A stretch of 64,000 nt of DNA from Trogon surrucura. Taxonomy: Eukaryota > Chordata > Aves > Trogoniformes > Trogonidae. Within the stretch, counting starts at the first letter, position 1. The number at the start of each line of letters is the position of its first letter. The translations under genes and the position numbers were made by a program. Location: assembly GCA_020746105.1 (NCBI GenBank), contig CM036617.1, positions 162,076,912-162,140,911 of the forward strand, given 5' to 3'. Of the stretch, positions 25,066 through 35,442 are shown piece after piece. Under the pieces are notes generated by a model. It saw nothing but the letters and a program-made list of their open reading frames with translations. It was not told the origin of the DNA and searched no databases.

Positions 25066-27425
25066 ATCCTACCCATTGAATAGTTTAATTAACATAAATT
25101 AAGAGGCAAGTCAACTCAACATGTTTTTAATTTTACATGTGTACTTCAGAGAACACGATAATTGCATTTTATAATCTAAAAATAAACAAACACATATGTC
25201 TGTGAGAAAAACAACAGACACACAGGAAAAATAGCTAATCCCTTTATTATATTTGGTGTGAAGTTCTTGGTTAAAGGACTGAAACTGTGATGTGAAGTGA
25301 AAGAAGAAGGCAAAGAACTCTCTCCTTCTGCACTAGTTTATTAGAATTAAAAATAACCCTTCATTTAGGTCTGTGCTGGGTGCCAGGGCTCTTTATAAAC
25401 AGAAGAGCTAAATGATGGATTCCTTAAGCACAGATCCTGTCAAATCCTCCATATCCTCAGTCAACTCAGTGATGTTCAGTGGTCAAGAGGCAGAGCTGAG
25501 AATCTGCTAGCGCCTAATATGTGCATTTGAAAGGGTCCAAACCCAGAAGGAGTCTGGAAAGCACCTGAGCCCTCCCATGTGCTGAAAGGGAGATGAGAGC
25601 AGAAGAGATACAACAGTAAATCCCAGTCAAGGGGAAGATGTCTCTTAAGATCAACAACAAATCTGTCAGGTCTTTGAAGTTGGCTACACCAGGCTTCATT
25701 CCCAGACAGCAGGGTGAGCATTCCTCTCTAAAATTAAGCCCCTGGCAATTACTCCCCCCAGGAGTAGGCATGTACTGAGCGCAGGAAAGCTACACGAGTG
25801 ACAATAGGATTTAAAGAGCAAGAGAGACAGAGGAACTGATTTAGACCTCATGGGAACATGCGCAGAGCCTTTTCTACATGCAAAACACTTGCATTGAATT
25901 AAGCTAAATCAATATAAGCCAGCTGGAAACTGATCAATGGGGATGGCGTTCACAGCAAAACAAGAGATTATTTTGCAGGGGTTGCATACCGGCTGAGGGC
26001 CATGTAGCCCTGGTCAATACAGATTCATGGGGAAGGTCAAAAGGCAACAGGTCTTGTGGTAACCACTCTTGCAACACATGATGCAAGCGCAGCCACGTGT
26101 CTGCACACTACGCCCCTCCCAGATCACGGTAGTATCACCACACCTGACAAAGAGAGTACTGAGCCTGAGGCAACTGGCCCTGTGGATGAGAATTTATCAG
26201 CTGGAGCTCGGTGCTGTGCTAGAAGGCCTATCTATCTCCTGGTCAGCCTAGAACACATGCTGAACAACTGCAAGTCTGCCCGGTGCATGTTTTGTGCGTA
26301 GATCAGCCCTACTACCATGGGCTCTCTTCTGCAATTCTTTTCCCACAGTTAGAGTGAAACTAGAAAATTTGGCAGACCTCTGGCTTTTGTCTTACAGGCA
26401 CAACACTCTCTTTTTGTAACATTGCTACTAATATGACACAAACTCTACTTTGATTTTCACTAGGGCAATTTTATGCACTTTTTTGTCTGTGAGAAATGTC
26501 AGGAAAATGTCAGTAATATCTGATGCATGCTGTAGTATGTCTAAGATTGCATTTTAATGCAGAAACTTGGCAAACTGGAACCTAGTGGTGGCATCCTTCC
26601 AGCCACTGTACCTTTTCAAGGAGAAACTGCTCCTGTTGCACTCTGCTTTTTTTCCATGACCAAAGCTTGAAGACCTTTAAAAAGTCTAGGTCAATCCCAC
26701 TCCAGTGCCCAGGTTTGTGTTACTCACTGGTGAAGAGTTGGGAATGAAAGATTGAATAAAGCAGGGCTCTGTCAGACTCCTTCATTGAGATACTTCTCAT
26801 CTAAGGTTAGACATCGATGAATCTCATTTTTCCATCTGCAGCAGCCAGTCTGGACAAACTTCACAATCAGTGGAGAAAAATTGGAGGCTTCAGAACCTGA
26901 TTTGTCCAGACTATTTGAGACACTTAACTCAGGCTGAGAATAGCTTCTCCCATGTCTGTATTTCTCCCCACTGATGACAATGACAATGCTGGTGACCAGG
27001 TCAAACCTGCATAATACACATCTACAGGACACATGCTTGCATTTGATTAGGTGATTCTTAGCCCTTGAATGAAATTTTGTGCAACACACTGGTGCCAATA
27101 GGTAAAAAAGCTAAGAAAATGCTCTCACTGGAATAGCGGCATCACTGAAGCCCTCCCCTTATAGGAGCTGATGCTCTCTGGGAGTATAGAGTGTAACTAA
27201 CTGGAGAAAGTTTAAACAGGGTTTTGTTGTCTGTCAGCAGATACTGGGGGGTCAAGGAAAAGAAGGAGCCTGGTTTGCTCTAAGGTGCTGGCCAGTGATC
27301 TATGGTGATTGTGCATAGATGTCTGGACACCCTGTGTCCTTCTGGCTTCCACTGCTAGTATGTGTCCCTCAGCCATTATGGAAAATGATGCTAAGTGACT
27401 CTTGAGCTGAACGCTTCTACAACAG
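25066..27425. other. No gene seen; one weak MIR/L2-like scrap
   Basis: Near 25370-25440 'gtgctgggtgcc' and 'tttataaacagaagagct' loosely resemble the antisense MIR/L2 'gtgctgggcgc...tataaacacagagc' block. Open frames here, including a 108-codon minus-strand frame at 26772-27098, show no known domain. Confidence 0.4.
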
Positions 27426-27812
27426 TTGAAGATAGCTTTATTTTTGACAATAGCTGGTGCTGAAGTACTGGATGCTTCTAATAGTTTTGAATTAAGCCTG
27501 ACATCTGAGGCTCACCAGGATGCTGTATCACAGGAATTTGAAGAATACTGGCTTCCACATAAAAATGAAACATGTGAACTATTTGTCATTAAACAGTACA
27601 ATAACCAGGCAAACATGCAGTGGAGTTTGTGGTTGTCAGGGGGCTGAAGAGCCAAACGCCTTGATTTTGAGAAGCTGAGTTTCTAGGAAGATAGCAAACA
27701 TGGCTAGAACCTGAGAAGAAGCGGTCAAAATCTCCTGGAAGAACCAGTTATTTTTTGAAAATGCCATTAAAATTTGCCAGCCAAAGAAAGTTACCTACTT
27801 CAGACTGAAACC
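27426..27812 (+). pseudogene. Gag (capsid-like) remnant of Ty3/gypsy element
   Basis: The frame at 27426-27647 opens with 'KIALFLTIAGAEVLDASNSF', matching the 'FLT..G.EA.DVYNTF' signature of vertebrate gypsy Gag. It then reads 'FEEYWLPHKNETCEL', matching the 'FE.YC.PRKN.TYE' signature. It stops at 27645. Similarity continues in another frame at about 27641-27659 and returns to the first frame at 27660-27686 ('DFEKLSF'), the usual 'CEFG.L.DSLIRDRIV' position. A further shift near 27753 leads to 'ENAIKICQPKKVTYFRLK' (27757-27810), like the 'L.KAI.ICR..E.T..QLK' block. At least three frame changes and in-frame stops show a dead gene. A zinc-knuckle region downstream is not convincing. Confidence 0.72.
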
Positions 27813-28416
27813 TACATAAGACAGACAGTGCTATCATGTGGCAGAGGATGCAGGCTGTTACAAGACAAGAGACTGGCAACAGAACGGTCCACTGAGCATG
27901 GAGCTGCCATCCTCATAAAGCAGCACACAGATTTGCAAACAACAAAAGTCAGGACAATGGCTGGTATTTGGAAAAACCTTCAAGAACCACAGTAATTTTT
28001 ATCACTTTCCAAGAGCTTCCCCAGCATGGACGAAGAGGACAATAGCACCATGTCCTCAGATGACTCTTCATGGGACCGGTGAGCAGTGCTGCAGAGGATT
28101 AAAGCACAGTCATAGGAAAAAGCAAATGAAATGCCTATGCCTTGAGCATGGATGTTGGTGCAAGCTGAAGCGTTGCCAGGAAAGGGCATGTTAGCATGGA
28201 AAGCAAAACCATAGGCAATTGACCATAAATAGGTGAAGCTCAGGACTTACTGTGGCAAACTAATTCCTATTAGAGTTGTGACCAAACTCATGGGTAATAA
28301 GCAAATTGGAAGAAGTACAATTTATAATCACACCAAGGGAAAAAAATTATCCATGAAGTAAAAACATGCCACTCCCTTCGTCTCATTAACGAGGTAACTC
28401 ACCAAAGAGGCAGAAG

Positions 28417-28475
28417 ATCAAAACAATTGAAAAAAAGTTTGAGGATATCTTCCAAGGGAAAGGAACCTGTTAAGG
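28417..28475 (+). pseudogene. Pol fragment at entry to reverse transcriptase
   Basis: One frame reads 'KTIEKKFEDIFQGKG' and ends at a stop near 28471. The pattern 'KY.DVF.GLG' immediately before the reverse-transcriptase domain is characteristic of vertebrate gypsy Pol. The domain itself, including any YxDD catalytic motif, cannot be followed afterwards. The short length makes this weak alone. Its support comes from lying between the Gag and integrase blocks in the expected order and orientation. Confidence 0.55.
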
Positions 28476-28639
28476 CTTGTCACATATACTGAAAGTACAG
28501 GCCAGTCAAGTGAAAACTCCCATAGCATGGGAACACTTGGTCAGCTGATGCAGTCTGGCCTAAATTTCTTTATGTCAGAGAAGTGAGGTATTTATTTGAG
28601 AGGCAGCCTTACTAGACAGTCGTAAAGACTGTCATACTA

Positions 28640-28872
28640 TTTTTTGCTAGATCTAGTCACCTGGCATAGCTAATGGTTAACACATCATCTGGATCCGAGT
28701 TTAAGCAGTCTGTGTTGAACACAGTATGAAACATTTTATTACTAGTCCAAATTTATACAACAGGTTGATAGAAAGCAATATACAAATAAAAAAACACACC
28801 CTGGAAAAGAGTAAGGAGGTTAACTGTGACCTGCATTTAGCATTATTAAATTATAGGATTGTACCAAGATGA
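28640..28872 (+). pseudogene. Integrase core remnant of Ty3/gypsy element
   Basis: The first frame (about 28640-28726) shows 'FFARSSHLA', a stop at 28667-28669, then 'LMVNTSSGSEFKQ'. This aligns with the 'IFARHGIPE.LVSDNGPQF' integrase signature. The second Asp of the D,D(35)E triad is replaced and the glycine and proline are lost. The second frame, 28726-28872, is open for 48 codons. It reads 'KHFITSP', like 'F.HITSSP' before the catalytic Glu, then 'ESNIQIKKHTLEKSK', like 'AER.VQTIK..L.K', and then 'DLHLALLNYRIVP', like 'DPYLALLNYR.TP'. This is the most convincing protein evidence in the window, but the enzyme is inactive. Confidence 0.75.
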
Positions 28873-29564
28873 GTGGTTTGTCAGCTACAAAGATACCCCT
28901 CAGCAAAAATCTGAAGAATAATGCCTACGGTGTTAGAAACTGATGGCACCAGAGCCTGGCACATCTGCAAAGAAACAGATGAAGTAAACCAAATCATTAA
29001 GAACTGATGTCCTGGAACCATCCACTCCTACATGAAATCAAAGTAGAAGATATATGCAAAAAAAAATTAAGGATGAACAGTTGCAAGCAATAGTGAGATC
29101 TGAAATGTCAGCCTTGAATTCTTGAGGTTGCCTTAATAAATGGACATTTGGTCTCTGAAAACACAAGTGACTTCTCCAATTTTTGGAAGTGACAGAGAGA
29201 TGAAGATGACAAAGTCAGTTATTTTGCTCAGGAAGGTCTCAAGCAGGGACTGATTGGAGCTGGCTGAGGCAGTTGCATCCTAGATGATGGCACAATAAGA
29301 ACAAACAAACTGAGAGGGGCTCATCAGTAGTGGAGCTGATGTTTTCCCAGTGATGGGACTTTGAGAAGGTCCATGCAACTCTATAGAGTACCTCAACACC
29401 AGACAGTATTAGTGACAATGCTGCATACATGTATCTGGCATTCTGTATTATGTTTTTGCTGGCAAAGATGCATATGTAGAATTGCACTTTTAAGAGGGTT
29501 TCCAAAAGCCAGTGGCAGCAGCAACAGCCGTGATCACAGGCCTGTGTCATGCATTGATGGACAG

Positions 29565-29627
29565 GGGAAGATCAGGCCCCAGCGAAGTGCACGTCCTTCA
29601 GATATGATCTCTCTAAATGATTTCTGA
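29565..29627 (+). pseudogene. Possible Pol C-terminal tail of Ty3/gypsy element
   Basis: The final codons of the frame ending at 29627 read 'GKIRPQRSARPSDMISLNDF' and then stop. Many vertebrate gypsy Pol proteins end with a basic 'TRSGR..KPP.RLDL' tail. The match is short and the roughly 700 bp between it and the integrase block cannot be aligned by eye. I treat the 3' limit of the element as provisional. Confidence 0.4.
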
Positions 29628-30941
29628 ACAACAGGCACAGCTCATTCAAGAGCACTGTTTACTGCCATATAGTGAGAAAGTACTGCATCACCTGGCATTC
29701 AGGATAAGCATCTCTTAAAGTCAAAATAATTTTGCAATTACTCAGAAACTGATTGTACTTTCATCATAATACTGATTTGCCAAAAGATCACGTATCAGTC
29801 CAGCATAGCTTGAGAAAAACAAACCAAAAAGTACTTGAAATGCAATGTTTCTGCAGTTCATGATGGCCTATCTCTTTGTGAAAAAATGTCATCAAGGCAG
29901 CATTTTCTACTGGAAATGTCAAATGAAAGCAGGAACATTTTAACTAGTAGGAGAAGACTTAATTTCCATTAAATGCAGACTTTTTTCTCCCATGAGAATA
30001 CATTAAAACAGCCTATTGACATTACCTTTTATGCAAAACAGTACTATTGGGACATTTCAAATCACACAAGACTTTTAATTTTGTAATGGTCTACCTGCTA
30101 TCTTCTGCTAGGATTGCAGTCTCTTGTGTTATCAGATACCAACAAATCGACAGCACAGATTTAAAAGGAGCACCTATGAATGTTCCAGGAACGTCAATGC
30201 AGCTAGTTACAAGCATTTATTATTGTGAAGTTAATCAGGCCTCAGAGGTACTTATGTATCTAGTGACCATTTCTGCAGTCTGGGCCTTAGCACTTTTGGG
30301 GCAGAGAGAAAAAACATTGCAATTGTATTGAAAATAGCTGAAACATCCTTTATTTTATCACAGCATAGCTTCTAACTTCCAAATTCCTTCTCCCCCCAAA
30401 CCCTATAAACCTCAAAATGCCAACAGCAAAAAACAAATCAAAACAAAACAAAAGGGATCTCTTTAAAATAAAACATAAAATTAAATTTCCTTCTGGAGTC
30501 CCCATAGGGTTCTCCTATCCCGACAAGAGAATAGTGACATTGGTTCAAGGTGTCATCCCCTCTCTGAGTCATTCAGCTGCACAGAAAGGAAGGGAAAGGG
30601 AATGCACTTAGAATGGGTCTCCAGGGCTTTAGCCCACTGAATTCCTCCCCAGCATACAATCTCTGGAAGAAGTGGAGGAACCCCTCGAGCAGGAAGTGAT
30701 TCAGAAACATACGATGGTCTGTTTGCAGTGACTCACAACACATCAATGGCAGAATTGTCCAGAGACCTATAGAATGTCAGGACTCTTTTTATACCATTGT
30801 GCAAACATGAGTACCAAGAAACATGTGTTTCCTATCACTCAATCCAGCTTTATGCTAGTCTAATACACATTAGTTTGGTTAAGCGTGTGCTTGAAAACAG
30901 TCCTGGGCTTATGTATATGTGGACTACTTAATGCTCAGGCT
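29628..30941. other. No gene seen; A-rich tract
   Basis: An A-rich stretch (about 30425-30480) with 'caaatcaaaacaaaacaaaa' is the only regular structure. If the gypsy relic had a 3' LTR it should lie at the start of this interval, but I could not identify one. Confidence 0.4.
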
Positions 30942-31011
30942 TACTATTACTATTACTACTGCTATTGCTATTGCTCAATATTGTTGTTATCGTTATCATT
31001 ATTGTTATTTA
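30942..31011. repeat. Degenerate ACT/ATT trinucleotide repeat
   Basis: About 70 bp of interrupted triplets: first TTACTA-type, then GCTATT, then TGTTATTATC-like units. It is an impure microsatellite. Confidence 0.85.
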
Positions 31012-31529
31012 GATCACAAGTGTTTCTGTTGGAGATCGTATGCAAATACATTTTGTTCTTCCTTACCAGCAGATCGCACTATGTAAATGTACGTACTTTG
31101 AATGGTACATATGTTTAACAATATCTTCTGTGAGCAGCTCTCATGCAGACATGCCATCAGGTCTCTGGCTGATCGTGGCGGTCTGTAACACTTCAGCACT
31201 GTCAGAGAAGTGGTGGTATTTAGGCTGCCTATAACTTATTAAAGAATACTGGTTTACCTGTCAAAAAATTTGCCTTCTGATGACCATTCAGACTGGAATA
31301 TTCCACCCTGAGTGCCTCCCTCAAGAGGAGCATATTGAGAATTTCAGGTAAACTAGGAGGCTAAATACCCTTAGATAAATACACTCACACACACAACTGT
31401 GGAAGGCTTGTTAGTTTGCCCATAGGGAAGAATACCTGTGACTACTTCTTTGGGAGGCTGACAGCTCCAGCTATGGAAAAAACCTATGAAGTGTAGCAGT
31501 CCTTGGATTTTTTAATTCTCATGAAAATT
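31012..31529. other. No gene or repeat recognised
   Basis: Unique-looking sequence up to the LTR boundary, with a short ACACACAC stretch near 31384. Confidence 0.45.
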
Positions 31530-32054
31530 TGACTGGCTTTGACCCCAGCTGGCACCACACAGTTGCTTGGTCAGAGGGAGAGAATCAAGAAAAAAAAAAG
31601 AAATAAGTAAAACTGTGGGTTGAGATAAAGACAGTTTAATAAGACAGAAAAGAAAGGGGAGAAAATAACGATTAAAAATAATAGAATATACAAAACAAGT
31701 GATGCACAACACAATTGCTCACCACCTACTGACCAATGTCTAGCCAAAATTCAAGCCATGGTGTCCCTTGGCCAACTCCCCCCAGTTTATATACTGGGCA
31801 TGATGTCATATGGTATGGAACACCTGTCTGGGTCAGCTGTCCTTGCTGTGCCTCCTCCCATCTTCTTGTGTACCCCCAGCCTCTGCTGGCAGGGCAGTAT
31901 GAGAAGCTGAAAAGTCCTTGACTTGTTATAAACATTGTTTAGCAACAACTGAAAAATCTGTGTGTTATCAACATTATTCTCATCCTAAACCCAAAACACA
32001 GCCCTATACCAGCTATGAGGAAGAAGACTGACTTTATTCTTGCCAAAAACTATG
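31530..32054 (-). mobile_element. Solo avian ERV LTR (ERVL-like)
   Basis: On the minus strand the element reads as a complete LTR. The 5' part includes 'agctggtatagggctgtg' and 'aggatgagaataatgttgat'. A U3 block contains 'ttccataccatatgacatca' (plus 31801-31820). There is a TATATAA box (plus 31787-31793), an ATTAAA polyadenylation signal about 150 bp further on (plus 31635-31640), and an end near 31530 with TGCCAGCTGGGGTC. This order matches a very common avian LTR family. No gag, pol or env lies beside it, so it is a solo LTR left by recombination. The 5' edge is approximate. The LTR could still carry promoter activity, but nothing nearby shows a gene using it. Confidence 0.85.
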
Positions 32055-32559
32055 GAGCCTCAAGCCCGTCAAAGTGTCTGTGTGCTGAGCAAATTGCTGA
32101 AATGTGGAGGCTCACCAAGATCTTCCCCTGCAATTGCAAGTCTCAGGTGCTATAGGTACTGAATTGAAACAAGAGAGTCTGTGGGTGTGGAAACATGAAC
32201 AAACAAATACAGGGAAGCAAATTACTTCGTGTGAACTGATAAGTAGCAATTATTCCTGTTAATTCTTACTCTGCATAAAGCGAGGGGTGGGTATAATTTG
32301 TGGCAATCTGGCCTTCAATAAAAGGCAAATAAACTACTTTGCATTTACAGCATGGTAAGAGTTGTCATGCAGACAGACAACTGTTTATGGACATTAAAAG
32401 CTGACACAATGTGCTACTGCGTGGTGATGGTTTTGCATATCTGTCCCTTTCTTTGTGTGTACCACATTCCCTGCACTGGACCAGTGTCAGGTCTAAAGCA
32501 CTGCGTGTGAAAACCATGGTTCAAATGTAGAAAAAACAAGTATGAGCCCTGGGAAGAAG
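32055..32559. other. No gene or repeat recognised
   Basis: Unique-looking sequence directly after the LTR. Confidence 0.4.
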
Positions 32560-33215
32560 GACTGGGTTTAGACAGGGAGCAATGGAAAGTCAGGGATTGA
32601 AGACTGCTGTGGAAGAAAGAAACTAGAAGTAAAGGTCTGGTTGAGTAAGAATGAGGATGGGAGCCAAAAGCAGAATATATGGGGACCAGTAGGACAGAAA
32701 GTCTGTGTGGAGAGAGCACATATGTGATCTGATGTGTGGCAATGAGGAAGGCAAGGAGTGGTTGAGCGAGGAGCTATGGATCCAGGAAGAGCAGATGCAG
32801 ACAAATGTCTTATGGAAGGCAGATATCTCACAGAGATCAAGGTGTGAACAGAGAACTGGGATGGGCTGGAGAAAGAACCTGAAATAAAGATGCAGGATGT
32901 GAATGAACCGGCTGTCTGGGGTGGGAGGGCAGTCTGAGAGAAGAAAAAACCAGGAAAGTAGAGTATTGGCAGGAAGGGAAGAGAGCATGGACAGCGGACC
33001 AGGGATAAAGGCACTGGACAGGTCAGCCAAGGCCAGTGGCACTGATGGCAAGCAGTGGGACTCAGTGGACAAGATATTTAGGACAGGAAAGAATAGGACA
33101 GATATTAAACCAAACTACATGAGGAGAATGGGACTTGCCTAATGAGTCAAGATATGACAGAACCAGCACGAAGATACAGATGAACTGAAGGGAACAGGGA
33201 AAGAAAGCCTGTCTC
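32560..33215 (+). repeat. Strongly purine-biased segment, possibly an old repeat
   Basis: For about 650 bp the plus strand is dominated by A and G in motifs such as 'gaagaaagaaac', 'aggaagagcagatg' and 'gagaagaaaaaacc'. Because stops are rare on the pyrimidine-rich strand, two long minus-strand frames of about 150 codons arise (32568-33014 and 32623-33072). Their products are Ser/Pro/Leu/Phe-rich low-complexity sequence, so they are composition artefacts. The bias starts and ends fairly abruptly, as expected of an inserted element, but I cannot name a family. Confidence 0.4.
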
Positions 33216-34604
33216 CACTGTGACCTTTCTCCCCAGATCCCAGAGCGGATCTGAGTGTTACCTGTTCTCTCCTAACATAAAATATTTACAGAGACGTCCC
33301 TACGGCTATGGGTGATGAATGCGAACACATGCCTGCTCTTCATGAAGTGCAGGTCAAAGTGCCAGCATTGGTGAGTCATGCGTGTGCCAATATATGGCTG
33401 TCAGAGGGATTTTTTTTTTTCCAGTTTGCTTTGTGGTAAGCCTAGGAATTGCCTTGCCCATATAACATGTGAAAAGAACCTTATTAAGGTCAAAAAGTTA
33501 AGCATCCAAATTTTAGGAAACATAACCTTCATTTTCCTTCCTTGTACTTAAGCATTATGAATCAGGCTTTAATTATATGACTGTAAGTTATTTTTTCCAC
33601 AGGTTCCCTTCAGAAGGGTCCACCAGGTAGGCTTGCTCTGAGGCTAAATCTGGATTTAAGGAGGAGGTTGTTTGCAGGACCCCCATTTCATTTCTTCCAG
33701 AAGACAGAAAATGCATAAATTATGAGTCAGGGAGTAGCAGAAAAAGAAAGGGCACTTTGATGATTAAGGTAGATGAAAGGCATCTTAGTGAACTGGATTC
33801 TATCCTTAACTGTGTCAGAAAAGTCCAAATGAAATTCTGAGAAAATCCTTTAAATCACAGTTCTCTGTAGGAATTAATAAAGTATCTTTAATTTTTGGAA
33901 ACTAACTTGAAATTTTTTTCAAACCTGCTTCAATTAACTCCTGAGAATGACATCTTGAACTGGTGTTTACATATAAAAAAAATAAGAGATACTTAAAAAT
34001 TGGCATGGAAAAGAGCAATTGAAATTTTTTAAGAGATGAAAAACACGTCTATCTTGAGTTGCCTACAAGCTTTTTGGCATGTGACTTGAATACAGGTTAC
34101 AAATATGTTCCTGAGGAGTAAATACCAGCTGTAAAAAGAATCTCTAATCCAGTGGAGAGAAATAAAGTAAGAACCTATGTCTGTGTGCTAAGGCTAGGTA
34201 GAATCAGAAGAGGAATTTGGCATAAAACTTTAACAGTGAGAGCAATTAATCATCCCTCAAAAATCAACCCAAGCAAATCATCAGTTCTTTATCTCTTGAG
34301 GTCTTAAAATCAAGACTAGCTGCCTTACTAGGCTACTTGCTTTATGCTTTGAATAATCTTGCATTATTGGACTAATGACAGCAATAACTGAGTGAAATGC
34401 AAATATAGGTCTGTAAAATATAGGAAGTCAGACTTTGTGACCTAATAGCCCTTATCTTTACTAATCCAAGTGCCAGGCAGTCATGGTTGCAGCTGAAGTC
34501 AGTAGAAGCTACTCTATGATTGTATAAAATAGTAAACAGTGCTACACAGACAGAAAAAATAAGGTCTAAGGTATCTCACTTAAGACACTCAAATATAGTA
34601 CATA
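33216..34604. other. No gene or repeat recognised
   Basis: AT-rich unique sequence with short T and A runs only. Confidence 0.45.
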
Positions 34605-34690
34605 GTTTTGAACTTTATCTCTTACTGGCTCAATTGTATAGCTATAAAATGGGGCTGATGACCTCCCCTTAGCTGCAAGAAATGTTTTGA
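34605..34690 (+). repeat. MIR-like fragment, sense
   Basis: The plus strand has 'tatctcttactggctcaatt', then 'atagctataaaatggggctg', then 'atgacctcccctta'. This follows the MIR sense order of a 'cctcagtttcctcatctgtaaaatgggg' block followed by a 'gatacctacc' block. The match is short, so confidence is moderate. A T12 run follows at 34702-34713. Confidence 0.45.
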
Positions 34691-35129
34691 ATGTACACTG
34701 ATTTTTTTTTTTTGTGAAACTTCAGCGGTGAGACCCACTGAAATGCTCCAGGACAGCATTTGAATAGTGGACAAAAACTTTTGAGGAGGTAACAGCTCAT
34801 TTATTCAGAAATTATGCATAAAACTTGTGGAAAAACCCCAAAACCCAAACTAGTATGTGATTCAGTAATAAAGGACTGGCATGTAGATGCATAACAAATA
34901 GTTGTGCAATCAGTCCTGATTCTGGCACTTCCAAAGAAACCCAGAGTTTTCAGCCTGATTGTGTTCCTCTGTTTATGAGTTGATACATCCTTCATAGGAC
35001 ACACATAAGAAAATATAATAAAATATGTAACTGCAGCATGACATAAATTCAGGCCTATCTCCTTAGAGTCTATGCTAGAGAGAAACCTGCCTCCGTTACA
35101 CATACTTATTCCTGAACATTTGCAAGTCT
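34691..35129. other. No gene seen
   Basis: Contains the T12 run at 34702-34713. The 100-codon minus-strand frame (34801-35103) shows no domain. Confidence 0.4.
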
Positions 35130-35442
35130 AATCACAGAATCACAGAACGTTAGAGGTTGGAAGGGACCTCAAAAGATCATCTAGTCCAACCCCCCTGCCA
35201 GAGCAGGATCACCTACAGCAGAGCGCACAGGAATGCGTCCAGGTGGGTTTTGAATGTCTCCAGAGAAGGAGACTCCACAACCTCCCTGGGCAGCCTCTTC
35301 CAGTGCTCTGGCACCCTCACAGTGAACAAGTTTTTCCTAATGTTTTTGTGGAACCTCCTATGTTCCAGCTTGTATCCATTGCCTCTTGTCCTGTCATTGG
35401 ACATCACTGAGAATAGCCTGTCTCCGTCCTCCTGACACTCAT
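35130..35442 (-). mobile_element. CR1 LINE 3' end with open Pol C-terminus
   Basis: The plus strand starts with the antisense CR1 tail 'aatcacagaatcacagaa' and 'gaggttggaagggacctc'. It continues through 'ccaacccccctgccagagca' to 'cctcttgtcctgtcattgg' and ends near 'cctgacactcat'. The minus-strand frame at 35213-35407 is open for 64 codons and reads the CR1 Pol C-terminal strings '[11 protein letters not shown]', '[13 protein letters not shown]' and '[12 protein letters not shown]' in order. The copy is strongly 5'-truncated, as usual for CR1. The intact frame and clear tail suggest it is younger than the copy at 41-42 kb. Confidence 0.93.

Larger units (their letters stand above)
27426..29627 (+). 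mobile_element. Decayed Ty3/gypsy-type LTR-retrotransposon
   Basis: Four separate stretches on the plus strand fall in the correct Gag-Pol order and resemble different parts of one vertebrate-type Ty3/gypsy (Metaviridae) polyprotein. They are a capsid-like Gag block (27426-27812), the lead-in to reverse transcriptase (28417-28475), the integrase core and its C-terminal flank (28640-28872), and a Pol tail (29565-29627). Only about 165 bp separate the reverse-transcriptase lead-in from the integrase core, where well over 1 kb is expected. Most of the reverse transcriptase, RNase H and integrase N-terminus has therefore been lost. Multiple stops and frameshifts make it non-functional. No flanking LTRs could be recognised. 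The assignment comes from recalled family motifs. Confidence 0.72.

Noticed and set aside
28080..28300. Zinc-knuckle motif of the gypsy Gag
   Set aside because: Scattered Cys codons and a 'CGK' string exist, but the CCHC spacing cannot be followed in any frame.
32568..33072. Two minus-strand frames of about 150 codons
   Set aside because: They result from purine bias removing stops. The products are low-complexity Ser/Pro/Leu/Phe sequence.
35213..35407. Small host gene on the minus strand
   Set aside because: The product is the CR1 Pol C-terminus inside a CR1 fragment with a visible tail.
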